From: Bacillota bacterium | GTDB taxonomy: Bacteria; Bacillota; Clostridia; Saccharofermentanales; DTU023 | Assembly: GCA_029570375.1 (NCBI GenBank) | Contig: JAKPXB010000043.1 | Location: 97,850 to 161,849, forward strand | Direction: 5' to 3' | Length of the DNA stretch: 64,000 nt | Shown here: positions 54,504 to 64,000 of the stretch, one piece after another | Numbering within the stretch: the first letter of the stretch is position 1 | Layout of the letters: each line of letters opens with the position of its first letter | The notes under the pieces: generated by a model | Databases searched by the model: none | What the model saw: the letters and a program-made list of their open reading frames with translations, nothing else | What the model was told of the DNA's origin: nothing | Program-made: the position numbers and the translations under genes

Positions 54504-56550
54504 GCCAAAAGATCGCCGGGAACGCGCATTGAACAGTTCTGCCAAAAGCCGCGGTGAGATGGATGAGAAACGCTATATCCCCTCTCACTCCCGAGACACC
54601 TCTTCTCTGAAACCGGAGGATTCGTCTCTTCAGGAATCGGGGGAAATGGATAAGAACCGCGATAAGGGTACACGTCATATTAACCCTGGAACGATTAAAC
54701 GCCTGCTCTCTCATATGAGCGCCTATAAATTGAGGCTGATAATCGTGTTTCTGTGCATCATATTGAGTGCCCTGACCGGCGCTTCGACATCACTGTTCCT
54801 GCGCATGCTGATTGACGATCAGGTCCTGCCGATGATCTCGCAGGGAAGCCGTGACTTTTCAGGAATCATCCGAATTGTGATCACCATGGCTGTTGTCTAC
54901 GGCATCGGGATTGTCTCGATCTGGGGGTACAACCGGATCATGGTGGCCGTCGAGCAGCGAACGGTACGGGTCATTCGCGACAGTCTGTTCGCGCACATCC
55001 AGACGCTGCCTGTGCGCTACTTTGACACGCACGCGCATGGGGATGTGATGAGCCGTTTCACGAGTGATGCCGATACGCTGCGTGTCGCTATTTCACAGAG
55101 CTTCCCCGCGATGCTTTCATCGCTGTGTTCGACGGTCGCCGCTTTTGGAACGATGCTTTTCCTCAGTATCAATCTGACGCTATTCGTTATGTTATTTGCC
55201 GCCGCGCTTCTTATGCTCGTGAGAGTAATCGTCAAGCGGAGCTCGAAATATTTTGTGAAACAACAGGCCGCGATGGGCGATGTCAACGGCTTCGTCGAGG
55301 AGGTGGTGAACGGGCAGAAAGTGGTCAAGGTGTTCAATCGCGAGGAGCATGTGGCGGAAACATTCAGCGAAAAAACAGAGGAGCTGTTCCGAAACGCGAG
55401 TCAGGCCATCAAATACGGGTCGATTACGATGCCGGTAGTGATCGGCATGGGCTTTCTCCTCTATGTTCTCCTCGGGATAGTCGGCGGCGTAATCGGAATT
55501 CTCGGCATTCCGAACTGGCGATTCTCCGGATCGGAAGCCATGACGGTAGGCACCATTATATCGTTTGTTACGCTTTCCCGCGGTTTTATCAATCCGATCG
55601 GCCAGATCTCGATGCAGTTCAATATGGTTGTTCAGGCGCTGGCCGGTGCGTCGCGCATTTTCGAAGTCATGGACGAGCCGAGTGAATACGACGAGGGTGT
55701 TGTCACACTGGTAAACGCCGCCCTCGAAAACGGCGCCATCGTCGAGTGCTGTGACAGGACGGACGTTTGGGCATGGAAAATTCCGCATGAAGACGGTTCG
55801 CATTCGTATATTGAACTGAAAGGCGACATCCGCTTTAATGACGTGAATTTCGCGTATAATCCCGGGAAGCCGGTTCTTCGTGATATCAATCTTTACGCCA
55901 AACCGGGGCAGAAGATCGCCCTCGTCGGCGCGACAGGCGCAGGCAAGACCACCATTACCAATCTCATCAATCGTTTCTATGATATTGAGGAGGGGGAAAT
56001 CCTCTACGACAGCGTTGATATCAAAAGGATAAAAAAAGCGGATCTGCGGAGGTCCCTCGGTGTTGTGCTCCAGGACGTGAATCTGTTCACAGGAACGGTC
56101 ATGGACAATATCCGCTACGGGAAGCCTGACGCAACAGATGAGGAATGTATTCAGGCGGCGGAACTCGTCAACGCGGACAGCTTTATCCGCATGCTTCCGC
56201 ACGGTTATGAGACAATGCTTGAGGGGGACGGAAGCGGGTTGTCTCAAGGTCAGCGGCAATTGATCTCCATTGCGCGCGCGGCTGTGCTCGATCCGCCTGT
56301 TATGATCCTTGACGAGGCGACCTCTTCGATTGATACACGCACCGAATCGATCGTACAGCAGGGGATGGATGCTCTGATGCGCGGAAGAACCATTTTTGCC
56401 ATTGCGCACCGTCTTTCCACGGTCCGGGACGCGAATGTGATCATGGTCATGGAAAACGGCCGGATTATAGAACGGGGCACGCATGAGCAACTCATTGAGG
56501 AAGGAGGGCAATATTACCAGCTGTACATCGGAGCATTTGAGCTGGAGTAG
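54493..56550 (+). CDS. ABC transporter permease/ATPase, half 2
   Basis: TM domain plus GATGAGKTT, LSQGQRQLISIARA, MILDEATSSID; overlaps half 1. Confidence 0.92.
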   Translation: MFRKPKDRRERALNSSAKSRGEMDEKRYIPSHSRDTSSLKPEDSSLQESGEMDKNRDKGTRHINPGTIKRLLSHMSAYKLRLIIVFLCIILSALTGASTSLFLRMLIDDQVLPMISQGSRDFSGIIRIVITMAVVYGIGIVSIWGYNRIMVAVEQRTVRVIRDSLFAHIQTLPVRYFDTHAHGDVMSRFTSDADTLRVAISQSFPAMLSSLCSTVAAFGTMLFLSINLTLFVMLFAAALLMLVRVIVKRSSKYFVKQQAAMGDVNGFVEEVVNGQKVVKVFNREEHVAETFSEKTEELFRNASQAIKYGSITMPVVIGMGFLLYVLLGIVGGVIGILGIPNWRFSGSEAMTVGTIISFVTLSRGFINPIGQISMQFNMVVQALAGASRIFEVMDEPSEYDEGVVTLVNAALENGAIVECCDRTDVWAWKIPHEDGSHSYIELKGDIRFNDVNFAYNPGKPVLRDINLYAKPGQKIALVGATGAGKTTITNLINRFYDIEEGEILYDSVDIKRIKKADLRRSLGVVLQDVNLFTGTVMDNIRYGKPDATDEECIQAAELVNADSFIRMLPHGYETMLEGDGSGLSQGQRQLISIARAAVLDPPVMILDEATSSIDTRTESIVQQGMDALMRGRTIFAIAHRLSTVRDANVIMVMENGRIIERGTHEQLIEEGGQYYQLYIGAFELE

Positions 56551-56649
56551 GTTTCCTGCCTTTTTCAGGGGAGTTTCAATTATTCCATTAGAATGAAATA
56601 TTTCATATTTCAATAAATTTGAGCACTTGCCAGCGGTATAGGCCGCGAG

Positions 56650-56679
56650 TTGACAAGGCTAATAATTTAGCGATAGAAT
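56650..56679 (+). promoter_or_regulatory. Putative promoter of eut operon
   Basis: TTGACA-N18-TAGAAT, ~55 bp before first start codon. Confidence 0.6.
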
Positions 56680-56733
56680 GGAAAAAATCAAATATGCGGC
56701 CATGCTTAGAACCCACCTTTGGAGAGGTAATTC

Positions 56734-58065
56734 ATGGATCTAATTCATTGCATTTATCAGGCGGGGCTAATTGGAGAAGGTGGCGCCGGTTTTCCGACAT
56801 TTGTTAAACTCGGTGCGCAAGCCGATAACTTATTAGTCAATGCTGCAGAATGTGAACCACTTTTATTCACTGACCAGTACATAATGGAGCATTATGCCCA
56901 TGACATTGTTCGAGCACTGGAATTATGTCGGAAACAGGTCCAGGCAAAAAGAACGGTCATCGCCATTAAGCACAAGTACGAAAAACAAATTGCCGCGCTG
57001 AAAGAGGCCATTGCCCACTATGAAGCGCCGATCGAACTTCACGAAATGGAGAGTTTCTATCCCGCCGGAGATGAGCAGAGCATCATCTACGACGTCATTC
57101 GGGATCCGCTGCCCCCGGCAAGCCTTCCCAAGGACAAAAGCACTCTTGTTTTGAATGTCGGCACTTTGCGGGACATCTGGCGCAGCACGCAGGGTCTCCC
57201 CTTCACGCGCAAAATTGTTACGGTGAACGGGGATATCCGGAAGCCTTCGCTGCTCGAGGTGCCGATCGGGACATCAGTCGCTCAGTGTATAGCATGGTGC
57301 GGCGGCACCGACCTTGACCGGTATGTGGTCATTCTGGGCGGCCCGATGATGGGGCGCATGATTGACCAGGACGAGATCGGGAGCGAGGTGATCACGAAGA
57401 CGGTGGGCGGGCTTCTTGTTCTGCCTTATGACCATCCGCTCGCCGTCCGGAGAAGAAAGCCTATTGAGAGAATCCGTTCCGAAGCGCGGGCGGCCTGTAT
57501 TCAGTGCAATTTCTGTACGGAGCTGTGTCCGCGCTATCTGAAAGGCCATCCTCTGCACCCGCACGAGGTTATGCGCGCTTTTGCGCTGAACGACCCCGAT
57601 CATCCTCTTCTCGCGCAGGCCAGCCTCTGCTGTGAATGTGGAATTTGTGAATTGTACTCCTGTCCGATGGGGCTTTCGCCGCGCCGGGTCAACGCGTATC
57701 TTCGAATCGAGCTGAGACGGCGCAGGGTTAAAATGCCGGCCTTCCAATCAGAAGGCGTTCACAGCGAAGAAGATGTGCGCCGTATTCCAACGGATCGGAT
57801 GGTTATGAAAACAGATCTGACGAAATGGTATGTGCGGCACGATTTTCCTTTTGAAAGCCATGAAGCGGACGAGGTCAGAATCCCCTTGCGTCAGGGTGTC
57901 GGGGGAGCGGCGACAGCCGTTGTAAAAGTCGGCGATAAAGTCGAAGAGAATGATCTGATCGCCGATCTTCCGGAGACTTCTCTCGGGGCGCGGATGCACG
58001 CAAGTATCTCAGGCACTGTTCTATCCGTTGATGAATCATCCATTACGATAAGTAAGAAAGGGTAA
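56734..58065 (+). CDS. PduS/RnfC-like SLBB Fe-S electron-transfer protein
   Basis: GLIGEGGAGFPTFVKL; two cysteine clusters CIQCNFCTELCP and CCECGICELYSCP. Confidence 0.88.
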   Translation: MDLIHCIYQAGLIGEGGAGFPTFVKLGAQADNLLVNAAECEPLLFTDQYIMEHYAHDIVRALELCRKQVQAKRTVIAIKHKYEKQIAALKEAIAHYEAPIELHEMESFYPAGDEQSIIYDVIRDPLPPASLPKDKSTLVLNVGTLRDIWRSTQGLPFTRKIVTVNGDIRKPSLLEVPIGTSVAQCIAWCGGTDLDRYVVILGGPMMGRMIDQDEIGSEVITKTVGGLLVLPYDHPLAVRRRKPIERIRSEARAACIQCNFCTELCPRYLKGHPLHPHEVMRAFALNDPDHPLLAQASLCCECGICELYSCPMGLSPRRVNAYLRIELRRRRVKMPAFQSEGVHSEEDVRRIPTDRMVMKTDLTKWYVRHDFPFESHEADEVRIPLRQGVGGAATAVVKVGDKVEENDLIADLPETSLGARMHASISGTVLSVDESSITISKKG

Positions 58066-58072
58066 GTGCCAT

Positions 58073-58621
58073 ATGTTAAAAGCGATCGGTGTCCTGGAAA
58101 CGAACAGCATTGCACAAGGGATTCTTAGTGCCGACGTGATGTTAAAGACCGCGATGGTCGAGTTATTGGAGTCGCGTTCCATCTGTCCCGGGAAATACCT
58201 GACTATTTTATACGGAGATGTCTCCGCCGTTCAGAATTCGATTGAAGCCGGCTGTGCGAATGCCGGGGCATATCTGGTGGACAGCAGCGTTATCCCGAAT
58301 GTTCATCCACTGGTAGCCGATGCCATTCGCGGTATGCCCATGTCTATTAAAGCCGGGGCGGTCGGAACACTTGAGTTTTTCTCGGTGACCGCGGCCGTTT
58401 ATGCCGCGGACGCGGCGGTTAAAGCGGGTGACGTCCAGTTGGTGGAACTCAGGCTTGGCATTGCAATTGGCGGTAAATCGTACTTTGTCGTCAATGGTGA
58501 TGTCGCAGCCGTTAAAGAGGCTGTGAAGGCGGCTTGTGAGGTTGGACAGCAGCACGGACTTCTGTTCAACTCAATAGTTATACCTTCTCCTCACGAACAG
58601 CTGCTGCCCAGGTTGATGTGA
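58073..58621 (+). CDS. PduT-like tandem BMC-domain shell protein
   Basis: Two BMC domains; co-linear with PduT (ICPGKYLTIL..GDVSAVQ; VIPSPHEQLLPRLM). Confidence 0.85.
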   Translation: MLKAIGVLETNSIAQGILSADVMLKTAMVELLESRSICPGKYLTILYGDVSAVQNSIEAGCANAGAYLVDSSVIPNVHPLVADAIRGMPMSIKAGAVGTLEFFSVTAAVYAADAAVKAGDVQLVELRLGIAIGGKSYFVVNGDVAAVKEAVKAACEVGQQHGLLFNSIVIPSPHEQLLPRLM

Positions 58622-58848
58622 CCTGAACGATAATTGAACGACATAACCATAATGATCCGATTATGGTTTTGTTATGTGGCGCACGGTAGAAAAGTCTTTA
58701 AACGCTTTCTGCGCGGCGCCACGGCTGTTTGCTCAACAACGCTTGAATGAAAAGAAGATAAGGAGAGAATCTTCCTTCCTGACTGGGGTTCCAGTCGTTT
58801 CAACAGATGCAGCGACCCGGCGAGGAGGCACAAGAAGAGGGATGATGT

Positions 58849-59985
58849 ATGAGTTTTTATAACCCGACTGAACTATACTGCGGTTCACCTGATTTTGCAG
58901 AACTGATCGGATCATCCCGCAAAAAAGCTTTGCTCGTGACCGACCCGTACATGGTAAAGAGCGGAACCTATCAATATGTGATGGAACCTTTTCATGCGAT
59001 GGGGATCGATGTCATTGTCTTCTCGGACATAGTTCCCGACCCCACCATCGATCAGGTCGCGGCCGGAGTTGATGTGATGCTGTCCGAAAACCCGGATGTT
59101 CTGGTGGCGCTCGGCGGCGGATCAGCCATCGATACGGCGAAAGCGATTCTCTATTTTTCAAAAAAAGCCGGATGTCAGTCATCTGTCTATTTCCTGGTCA
59201 TCCCGACGACGAGCGGCACAGGATCGGAGATGACGAGCTTTTCCGTGATTACGAATCCCAAGAACAAGCAGAAATATGAGTTAATCGACGACTGCATGCT
59301 GCCTCAGGCGTCTGTGCTTGATCCCACGCTGACCGTGTCTGTACCGCCGCGCGTAACAGCGGATGCCGGCATTGATGTGCTGACACATGCCATTGAAGCG
59401 TTTGTGTCTCCCCGCGCCAGCGACTTTACGGATGCCTGCGCGGAGAAAGCCATTCAACTGGTAAACCGCTGGCTTGTGACCGCCTATCAAAGATCCGGTC
59501 ATCTGAAAGCCAGGGCGTCCATGCACCACGCGTCATGTCTGGCGGGAATGGCATTTAATCACGCGAGTCTGGGCATTAACCACAGCCTTGCCCATGCGAT
59601 CGGACCTTGGGCCAGCCTGCCGCATGGCCGGACAAACGGCATTCTGCTCCCATACGTGATTGCGTTCAATTCCGACGACAGAGGGCGTGATCTGCCTCCA
59701 ACGGAGCGCTATGCCGAACTGGCGGTGATACTCGGCTGCTCATCAGACAAACCGCGGCAGGCGACGCGCAATTTGATACGCTCAATCATGAAAATGCGGA
59801 GTGATCTCGATATCCCTGCCAGCTTCCAGGAGGCCGGCATCCGCGAGAACGAATTCATGTCGGCGCTCGATGATCTGGCGGAGAGAGCTCTGAATGACCG
59901 CTGCACCGCAGGCAATCCTGTGGAGGTAACAGTCTCGGATCTGAAGAATATTTATCTGAACGCTTATTACGGAAGGTGGCGCTGA
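58849..59985 (+). CDS. eutG: Iron-containing alcohol dehydrogenase (EutG-like)
   Basis: [40 protein letters not shown]. Confidence 0.88.
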   Translation: MSFYNPTELYCGSPDFAELIGSSRKKALLVTDPYMVKSGTYQYVMEPFHAMGIDVIVFSDIVPDPTIDQVAAGVDVMLSENPDVLVALGGGSAIDTAKAILYFSKKAGCQSSVYFLVIPTTSGTGSEMTSFSVITNPKNKQKYELIDDCMLPQASVLDPTLTVSVPPRVTADAGIDVLTHAIEAFVSPRASDFTDACAEKAIQLVNRWLVTAYQRSGHLKARASMHHASCLAGMAFNHASLGINHSLAHAIGPWASLPHGRTNGILLPYVIAFNSDDRGRDLPPTERYAELAVILGCSSDKPRQATRNLIRSIMKMRSDLDIPASFQEAGIRENEFMSALDDLAERALNDRCTAGNPVEVTVSDLKNIYLNAYYGRWR

Positions 59986-60380
59986 TCATGGACGATGCAG
60001 AGAACAAGGGTGTGTTTCCCGTTGACCAGACAATGGATTCTCCCGATAAACAACGCATTGTTCAGGAGTACGTTCCTGGTAAGCAGATCACGCTCGCTCA
60101 TCTTATTGCGAATCCCGACGATGATCTCTACCGGAAACTCGGATTAATTGAAGTATACGGAGCGATTGGCATAATGACGATTACGCCAAGCGAAGCGGCC
60201 ATCATCGCCGCCGACGTCGCCACAAAGTCGGCTGCCGTCAAAATCGGCTTTCTTGACCGCTTCAGCGGGTCTCTCGTCGTCTACGGCGATGTCGCGGCTG
60301 TCGAAGCCGCGCTCAGCGGCGTCATTCATCTGCTCGGCGACAAGATGCGCTTCTCCAGTACGAAAATTACGAGGTCATAA
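59976..60380 (+). CDS. eutS: BMC shell protein EutS
   Basis: [25 protein letters not shown]...[23 protein letters not shown]. Confidence 0.92.
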   Translation: MALIMDDAENKGVFPVDQTMDSPDKQRIVQEYVPGKQITLAHLIANPDDDLYRKLGLIEVYGAIGIMTITPSEAAIIAADVATKSAAVKIGFLDRFSGSLVVYGDVAAVEAALSGVIHLLGDKMRFSSTKITRS

Positions 60381-60382
60381 GA

Positions 60383-60895
60383 TTGATGAAGCGGATGATA
60401 TTAGTCGGTACGACATATAGCGGCAAAACAACTTTAGCGCAGTACTTGCACAACCAGAAAATGGTCTATAGAAAAACGCAGGCAGTACAGCTTTTTGGGA
60501 AAAGTATTATCGACATGCCGGGTGAATATCTGGAGCTCAGAGCGCTCTATCGCGCTCTGATCGTCACTTCTGTCGATGCGGATGTGGTCGCGCTGGTGCA
60601 GAGCGCGGTCGAAGACAAGAGCATGTTCGCACCGGAATTTGCTTCTATGTTTAATAAACCGACAATTGGGATTGTGACGAAAATCGATTTAGCTTCTGAA
60701 AAGAGCATTGAAAACAGCATTATGCGGCTGGAACTGGCCGGAGCGGAACGGATTTTCCGCACAAGTACGATTACGGGGGAAGGAATGGAAGAGCTGGCCG
60801 CCTATCTGGCGGACACAGACGAAGCAGTCAGTCTGGTGGACAGATCGCGGGATAACCGCGAATCGCCGGACAAAAGGAAGGAACGATTGGCATAG
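60383..60895 (+). CDS. eutP: EutP, P-loop GTPase/acetate kinase-like
   Basis: MILVGTTYSGKTTLAQYL; IVTKIDL. Confidence 0.88.
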   Translation: MMKRMILVGTTYSGKTTLAQYLHNQKMVYRKTQAVQLFGKSIIDMPGEYLELRALYRALIVTSVDADVVALVQSAVEDKSMFAPEFASMFNKPTIGIVTKIDLASEKSIENSIMRLELAGAERIFRTSTITGEGMEELAAYLADTDEAVSLVDRSRDNRESPDKRKERLA

Positions 60896-60959
60896 CAGCC
60901 AGGGATTCGAGCAGGAGTTTCCGGCGGCTCGCGCTGTCAGGAATCGAAAGGAAGCAGGC

Positions 60960-62402
60960 GTGGAACAAGTCATTCTCAGCACAGGAATAGATATAGGAAC
61001 ATCGACAACACAACTCATTTTCAGTCGTCTGACGATTCAGAATCTCGCAAGCAGTTACACTGTACCGAACATTTCGATTGTTGATAAACAAGTCGTATAT
61101 CGCAGCGATATTTATTTCACGCCTCTTATATCTGACACGGAAATTGACGCGGAATCCATAAAACGGCTTGTGCTGAAGGAATATGAACGCTCAGGGTTTA
61201 AGCCCTCTCAGATTGAAACAGGCGCCGTCATCATCACGGGAGAGACAGCGCGGAAGGCGAACGCGAACCACGTGCTCGAGAGCCTGGCCGGTCTCGCCGG
61301 CGACTTTGTTGTCGCTACCGCCGGCCCAGCGCTTGAAGCTGTTCTCTCCGCTAAAGGAGCCGGTACTGATGAAATTTCCCACGAGCGCCGCCAGGTTCTG
61401 GCCAATATAGATGTCGGCGGCGGTACGAGTAACTACGCCGTATTTGACCGGGGAGAACTGCGCGAAGTCGCATGCATTGATATCGGCGGCCGGCTGGTCA
61501 GGCTGCACCAGGGAAAAATCGAGTATATCGCGCCGCCGATTCAGCGGCTGGCCGAACGTCACGGTTTGAAAATATACGTGGGGATGCCGATTGACCGCGG
61601 GTTGCTGCGGCGGCTTTGCGACAAGATGGCGGATGCGCTTCTGGCAGCTGTCAATCTCTGTGAGGCGCCATCCGGCGAACTGGAAGACCTGTCGACGAAC
61701 GGCGAACCGCTGTTGTCGAATTCACTGAAAATTCAAGGGATTACGTTCTCCGGCGGTGTGGCCGACTGCCTCTACAATCCGGGCGATTCCGATGATTTCC
61801 GTTACGGCGATATCGGACCTCTCCTGGCCAGGGCGATCAGTGAGCACCCCGCGCTGAAGCAGGTGACGCTCTACCCGGTGGCAGAGACAATCCGCGCGAC
61901 AGTGGTCGGCGCAGGGAGCCACACGATGGAAGTCAGCGGCAGTACCATTGCCTACGCGGCGGATCAGCTTCCTATGAAGAATGTGCCTATTTTGCGCGTT
62001 CCCGCTGCGGCGGAGGAGGAACTCCCGCAGCTGGAAGAGGCCATTCTGCGGCTGTTGCCGCTCTTCATGCCCGAAGGGAAGCCGGAACTGGTCGCGATTT
62101 CAGTGACAGGTGAGATTCACACAAGCTTTACTCAGATTCAGGCGTTTGCGTCGACATTGATCAGGGCGACCGAAGACCTTCGGAAAGCGGGCCTTCCGCT
62201 CCTGATTATCTGCAAGAACGATATTGGCAAGGCTTTAGGACATGCGCTGAATGTTCAGCTGGAACATAAGACGCCTGTCTTGTGCATAGATGGAATACAG
62301 ACACTCAGTGGGGATTACATCGATATCGGTAATCCAATTGCAGAAGGGAGAGTAGTACCTGTCGTTATAAAGACTCTGGTCTTCAACAATGCGAGATCAT
62401 AG
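60960..62402 (+). CDS. eutA: EutA, ethanolamine ammonia-lyase reactivating factor
   Basis: STGIDIGTSTTQLIFSRL; ANIDVGGGTSNYAVF; GTG start 60960 with GAAAGGAAG RBS. Confidence 0.9.
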   Translation: MEQVILSTGIDIGTSTTQLIFSRLTIQNLASSYTVPNISIVDKQVVYRSDIYFTPLISDTEIDAESIKRLVLKEYERSGFKPSQIETGAVIITGETARKANANHVLESLAGLAGDFVVATAGPALEAVLSAKGAGTDEISHERRQVLANIDVGGGTSNYAVFDRGELREVACIDIGGRLVRLHQGKIEYIAPPIQRLAERHGLKIYVGMPIDRGLLRRLCDKMADALLAAVNLCEAPSGELEDLSTNGEPLLSNSLKIQGITFSGGVADCLYNPGDSDDFRYGDIGPLLARAISEHPALKQVTLYPVAETIRATVVGAGSHTMEVSGSTIAYAADQLPMKNVPILRVPAAAEEELPQLEEAILRLLPLFMPEGKPELVAISVTGEIHTSFTQIQAFASTLIRATEDLRKAGLPLLIICKNDIGKALGHALNVQLEHKTPVLCIDGIQTLSGDYIDIGNPIAEGRVVPVVIKTLVFNNARS

Positions 62403-62503
62403 GAACGTAACGGCAGGAAAAGGGAGTAAGAGAAACAAAACAAAGAAACAAAAGGAACAAAAGGAAAGAGGTAAGAAATTATGAAACAAGTGAGGTGGAT
62501 TAC

Positions 62504-63871
62504 ATGGTTTTAAGAACTAAACTCTTTGGTCATAACTACGAGTTCAAATCACTGCGCGAAGTTATGGCTAAGGCAAACGAGGAAAAATCCGGCGATAAGC
62601 TGGCAGGAATTGCCGCTGAGTCTGCTGAAGAGAGAGTCGCCGCGAAACTCGTTTTGTCGGAAATTACGCTCCAGGATGTGCGCAATACGCCGGCAGTGCC
62701 CTACGAAGAAGATGAAGTGACCAGGATCATCCAGGATGATGTCAACGAACGCATCTACGACGAAGTGAAACACATGACAGTCGGTGAATTCCGCGAATGG
62801 CTGCTGGCCGTTGAGACGACAGGCGACATGATTCGCCGCGCTTCACGCGGTATCACCAGTGAAATTGTCGCTGCCGTGGCTAAGCTGATGAGCAATATGG
62901 ATCTGGTCTACGCCGCAAGGAAAGTCCGCGTCCAGGCTACCTGCAACACGACAATCGGAAAACCGGGGACATTTGCCATTCGTGTTCAGCCGAACCACCC
63001 GACCGATGACCCCAAGGGAATCCTCGCGTCTGTTATGGAAGGTCTGAGCTATGGCGCCGGTGACGCGGTTATCGGCCTGAACCCCGTCGATGACTCCATG
63101 GAGAGTGTTACCAGAGTTCTGAGAGCATTCGATGAGTTCAAGAACAAGTGGGAAATCCCGACACAGCAGTGCGTGCTCGCTCACGTGACCACGCAGATTG
63201 CCGCCGTGGAGAAGGGCGCGCCTTCCGATATGATCTTCCAGAGTATCGCCGGTTCGCAGAAAGCGAACGAGGCATTCGGAATCACGGGACAGATGATCCA
63301 GGACGCGCGCGATCTGATGCTGACGAGAGGCACCGCGAAAGGCCCGAACGTTCTCTACTTCGAGACAGGCCAGGGCGCTGAATTGTCCTCTGACGGCCAC
63401 AACGGCTGGGATCAGCTTGTCATGGAAGCCCGCTGCTATGGCTTCGCGAAACGCTTCCAGCCTTTCTTGGTCAACACCGTTGTCGGCTTTATCGGCCCTG
63501 AGTATCTGTACGACAGCAAACAGGTTATCCGCGCCGGGTTGGAAGACCACTTCATGGGTAAACTGACGGGCATCTCGATGGGGTGCGACGCTTGTTACAC
63601 GAACCACATGAAAGCAGACCAGAATGATATCGAGAATCTCGCGATGATGCTGGTTGCTGCAGGCTGTAACTACGTGATGGGCGTTCCTCACGGCGATGAC
63701 CCGATGCTGAACTATCAGTGCACCGGCTACCATGACGGTCCGTCATTGCGCGAGATTTTCGGTCTCCGCCCGATCCCCGAATTCGAAGCCTGGCTTGAGA
63801 AGCTGGGGATCTACAAGGATGGAAAACTGAGCGTTAACGCCGGCGATGCATCCATTTTTATGGCGAAGTAA
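62504..63871 (+). CDS. eutB: EutB, ethanolamine ammonia-lyase large subunit
   Basis: Characteristic sequence (VRVQATCNTTIGKPGTFAIRVQPNHPTDDP...). Confidence 0.95.
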   Translation: MVLRTKLFGHNYEFKSLREVMAKANEEKSGDKLAGIAAESAEERVAAKLVLSEITLQDVRNTPAVPYEEDEVTRIIQDDVNERIYDEVKHMTVGEFREWLLAVETTGDMIRRASRGITSEIVAAVAKLMSNMDLVYAARKVRVQATCNTTIGKPGTFAIRVQPNHPTDDPKGILASVMEGLSYGAGDAVIGLNPVDDSMESVTRVLRAFDEFKNKWEIPTQQCVLAHVTTQIAAVEKGAPSDMIFQSIAGSQKANEAFGITGQMIQDARDLMLTRGTAKGPNVLYFETGQGAELSSDGHNGWDQLVMEARCYGFAKRFQPFLVNTVVGFIGPEYLYDSKQVIRAGLEDHFMGKLTGISMGCDACYTNHMKADQNDIENLAMMLVAAGCNYVMGVPHGDDPMLNYQCTGYHDGPSLREIFGLRPIPEFEAWLEKLGIYKDGKLSVNAGDASIFMAK

Positions 63872-63886
63872 GAGGAGGTGTGAATA

Positions 63887-64000
63887 ATGGATCAAAGTAA
63901 ACTGCGTGAAATTATTGAGCAGGTATTAACTGAGATGGATCTCGTGGGCGACAGCGCCGGTGGCAATGGCTGTGCTCAGGAACCATGCGAATGTTCTTGT
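63887..64000 (+). CDS. eutC: EutC, ethanolamine ammonia-lyase small subunit (truncated by window end)
   Basis: MDQSKLREIIEQVLTEMDL after EutB with GGAGGTG RBS. Confidence 0.8.
   Translation, partial: MDQSKLREIIEQVLTEMDLVGDSAGGNGCAQEPCECSC

Noticed and set aside
55192-56613. 473-aa minus-strand ORF antisense to the ABC exporter
   Set aside because: Opposite strand clearly encodes Walker and signature motifs; antisense ORF is a codon-bias artefact
62843-63733. 296-aa minus-strand ORF antisense to eutB
   Set aside because: eutB is unmistakable; antisense ORF has no coding features
1-64000. Diversity-generating retroelement or retron linked to the tail fibre
   Set aside because: No reverse transcriptase motifs found in any ORF

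Overview
Read by hand from sequence; no searches were run. The window has four parts. (1) A near-complete siphovirus-type prophage (~366-37711) sits in a tRNA-Ser(TGA) gene, bounded by a 17-bp direct repeat. It has holin/endolysin, tail, head, portal, terminase, RecT/YqaJ recombination, DnaD-type replication, a CI/Cro-like switch, and an integrase at the right end. (2) Downstream is a tRNA-Ser(GCT) gene. Copies of its 3' end recur at ~44040 and, degenerate, at ~45935. They delimit two accretions: a ~6 kb island (ECF sigma/anti-sigma, AlbA_2/RecG-like regulator, unknown genes) and a ~1.9 kb AbiE toxin-antitoxin cassette. Neither has its own integrase. (3) Chromosomal genes follow: a SpaA-repeat surface protein, TrkA/TrkH and a heterodimeric ABC exporter. 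(4) The right edge is the start of an ethanolamine-utilisation microcompartment operon (PduS-like, PduT-like, EutG, EutS, EutP, EutA, EutB, start of EutC). Strongest candidates for a second look are: an Abi_2/AbiF HEPN protein preceded by its own promoter, short RNA and terminator, resembling an RNA toxin-antitoxin of the kind proposed as ancestral to Cas13; a structured non-coding region on the late strand upstream of the capsid genes that contains a mini tRNA-like acceptor/T-arm; a minor capsid protein with a caspase/C80-like C-terminal domain and a putative immunity gene; and a frameshifted ECF sigma gene with an A AAA AAT heptamer.
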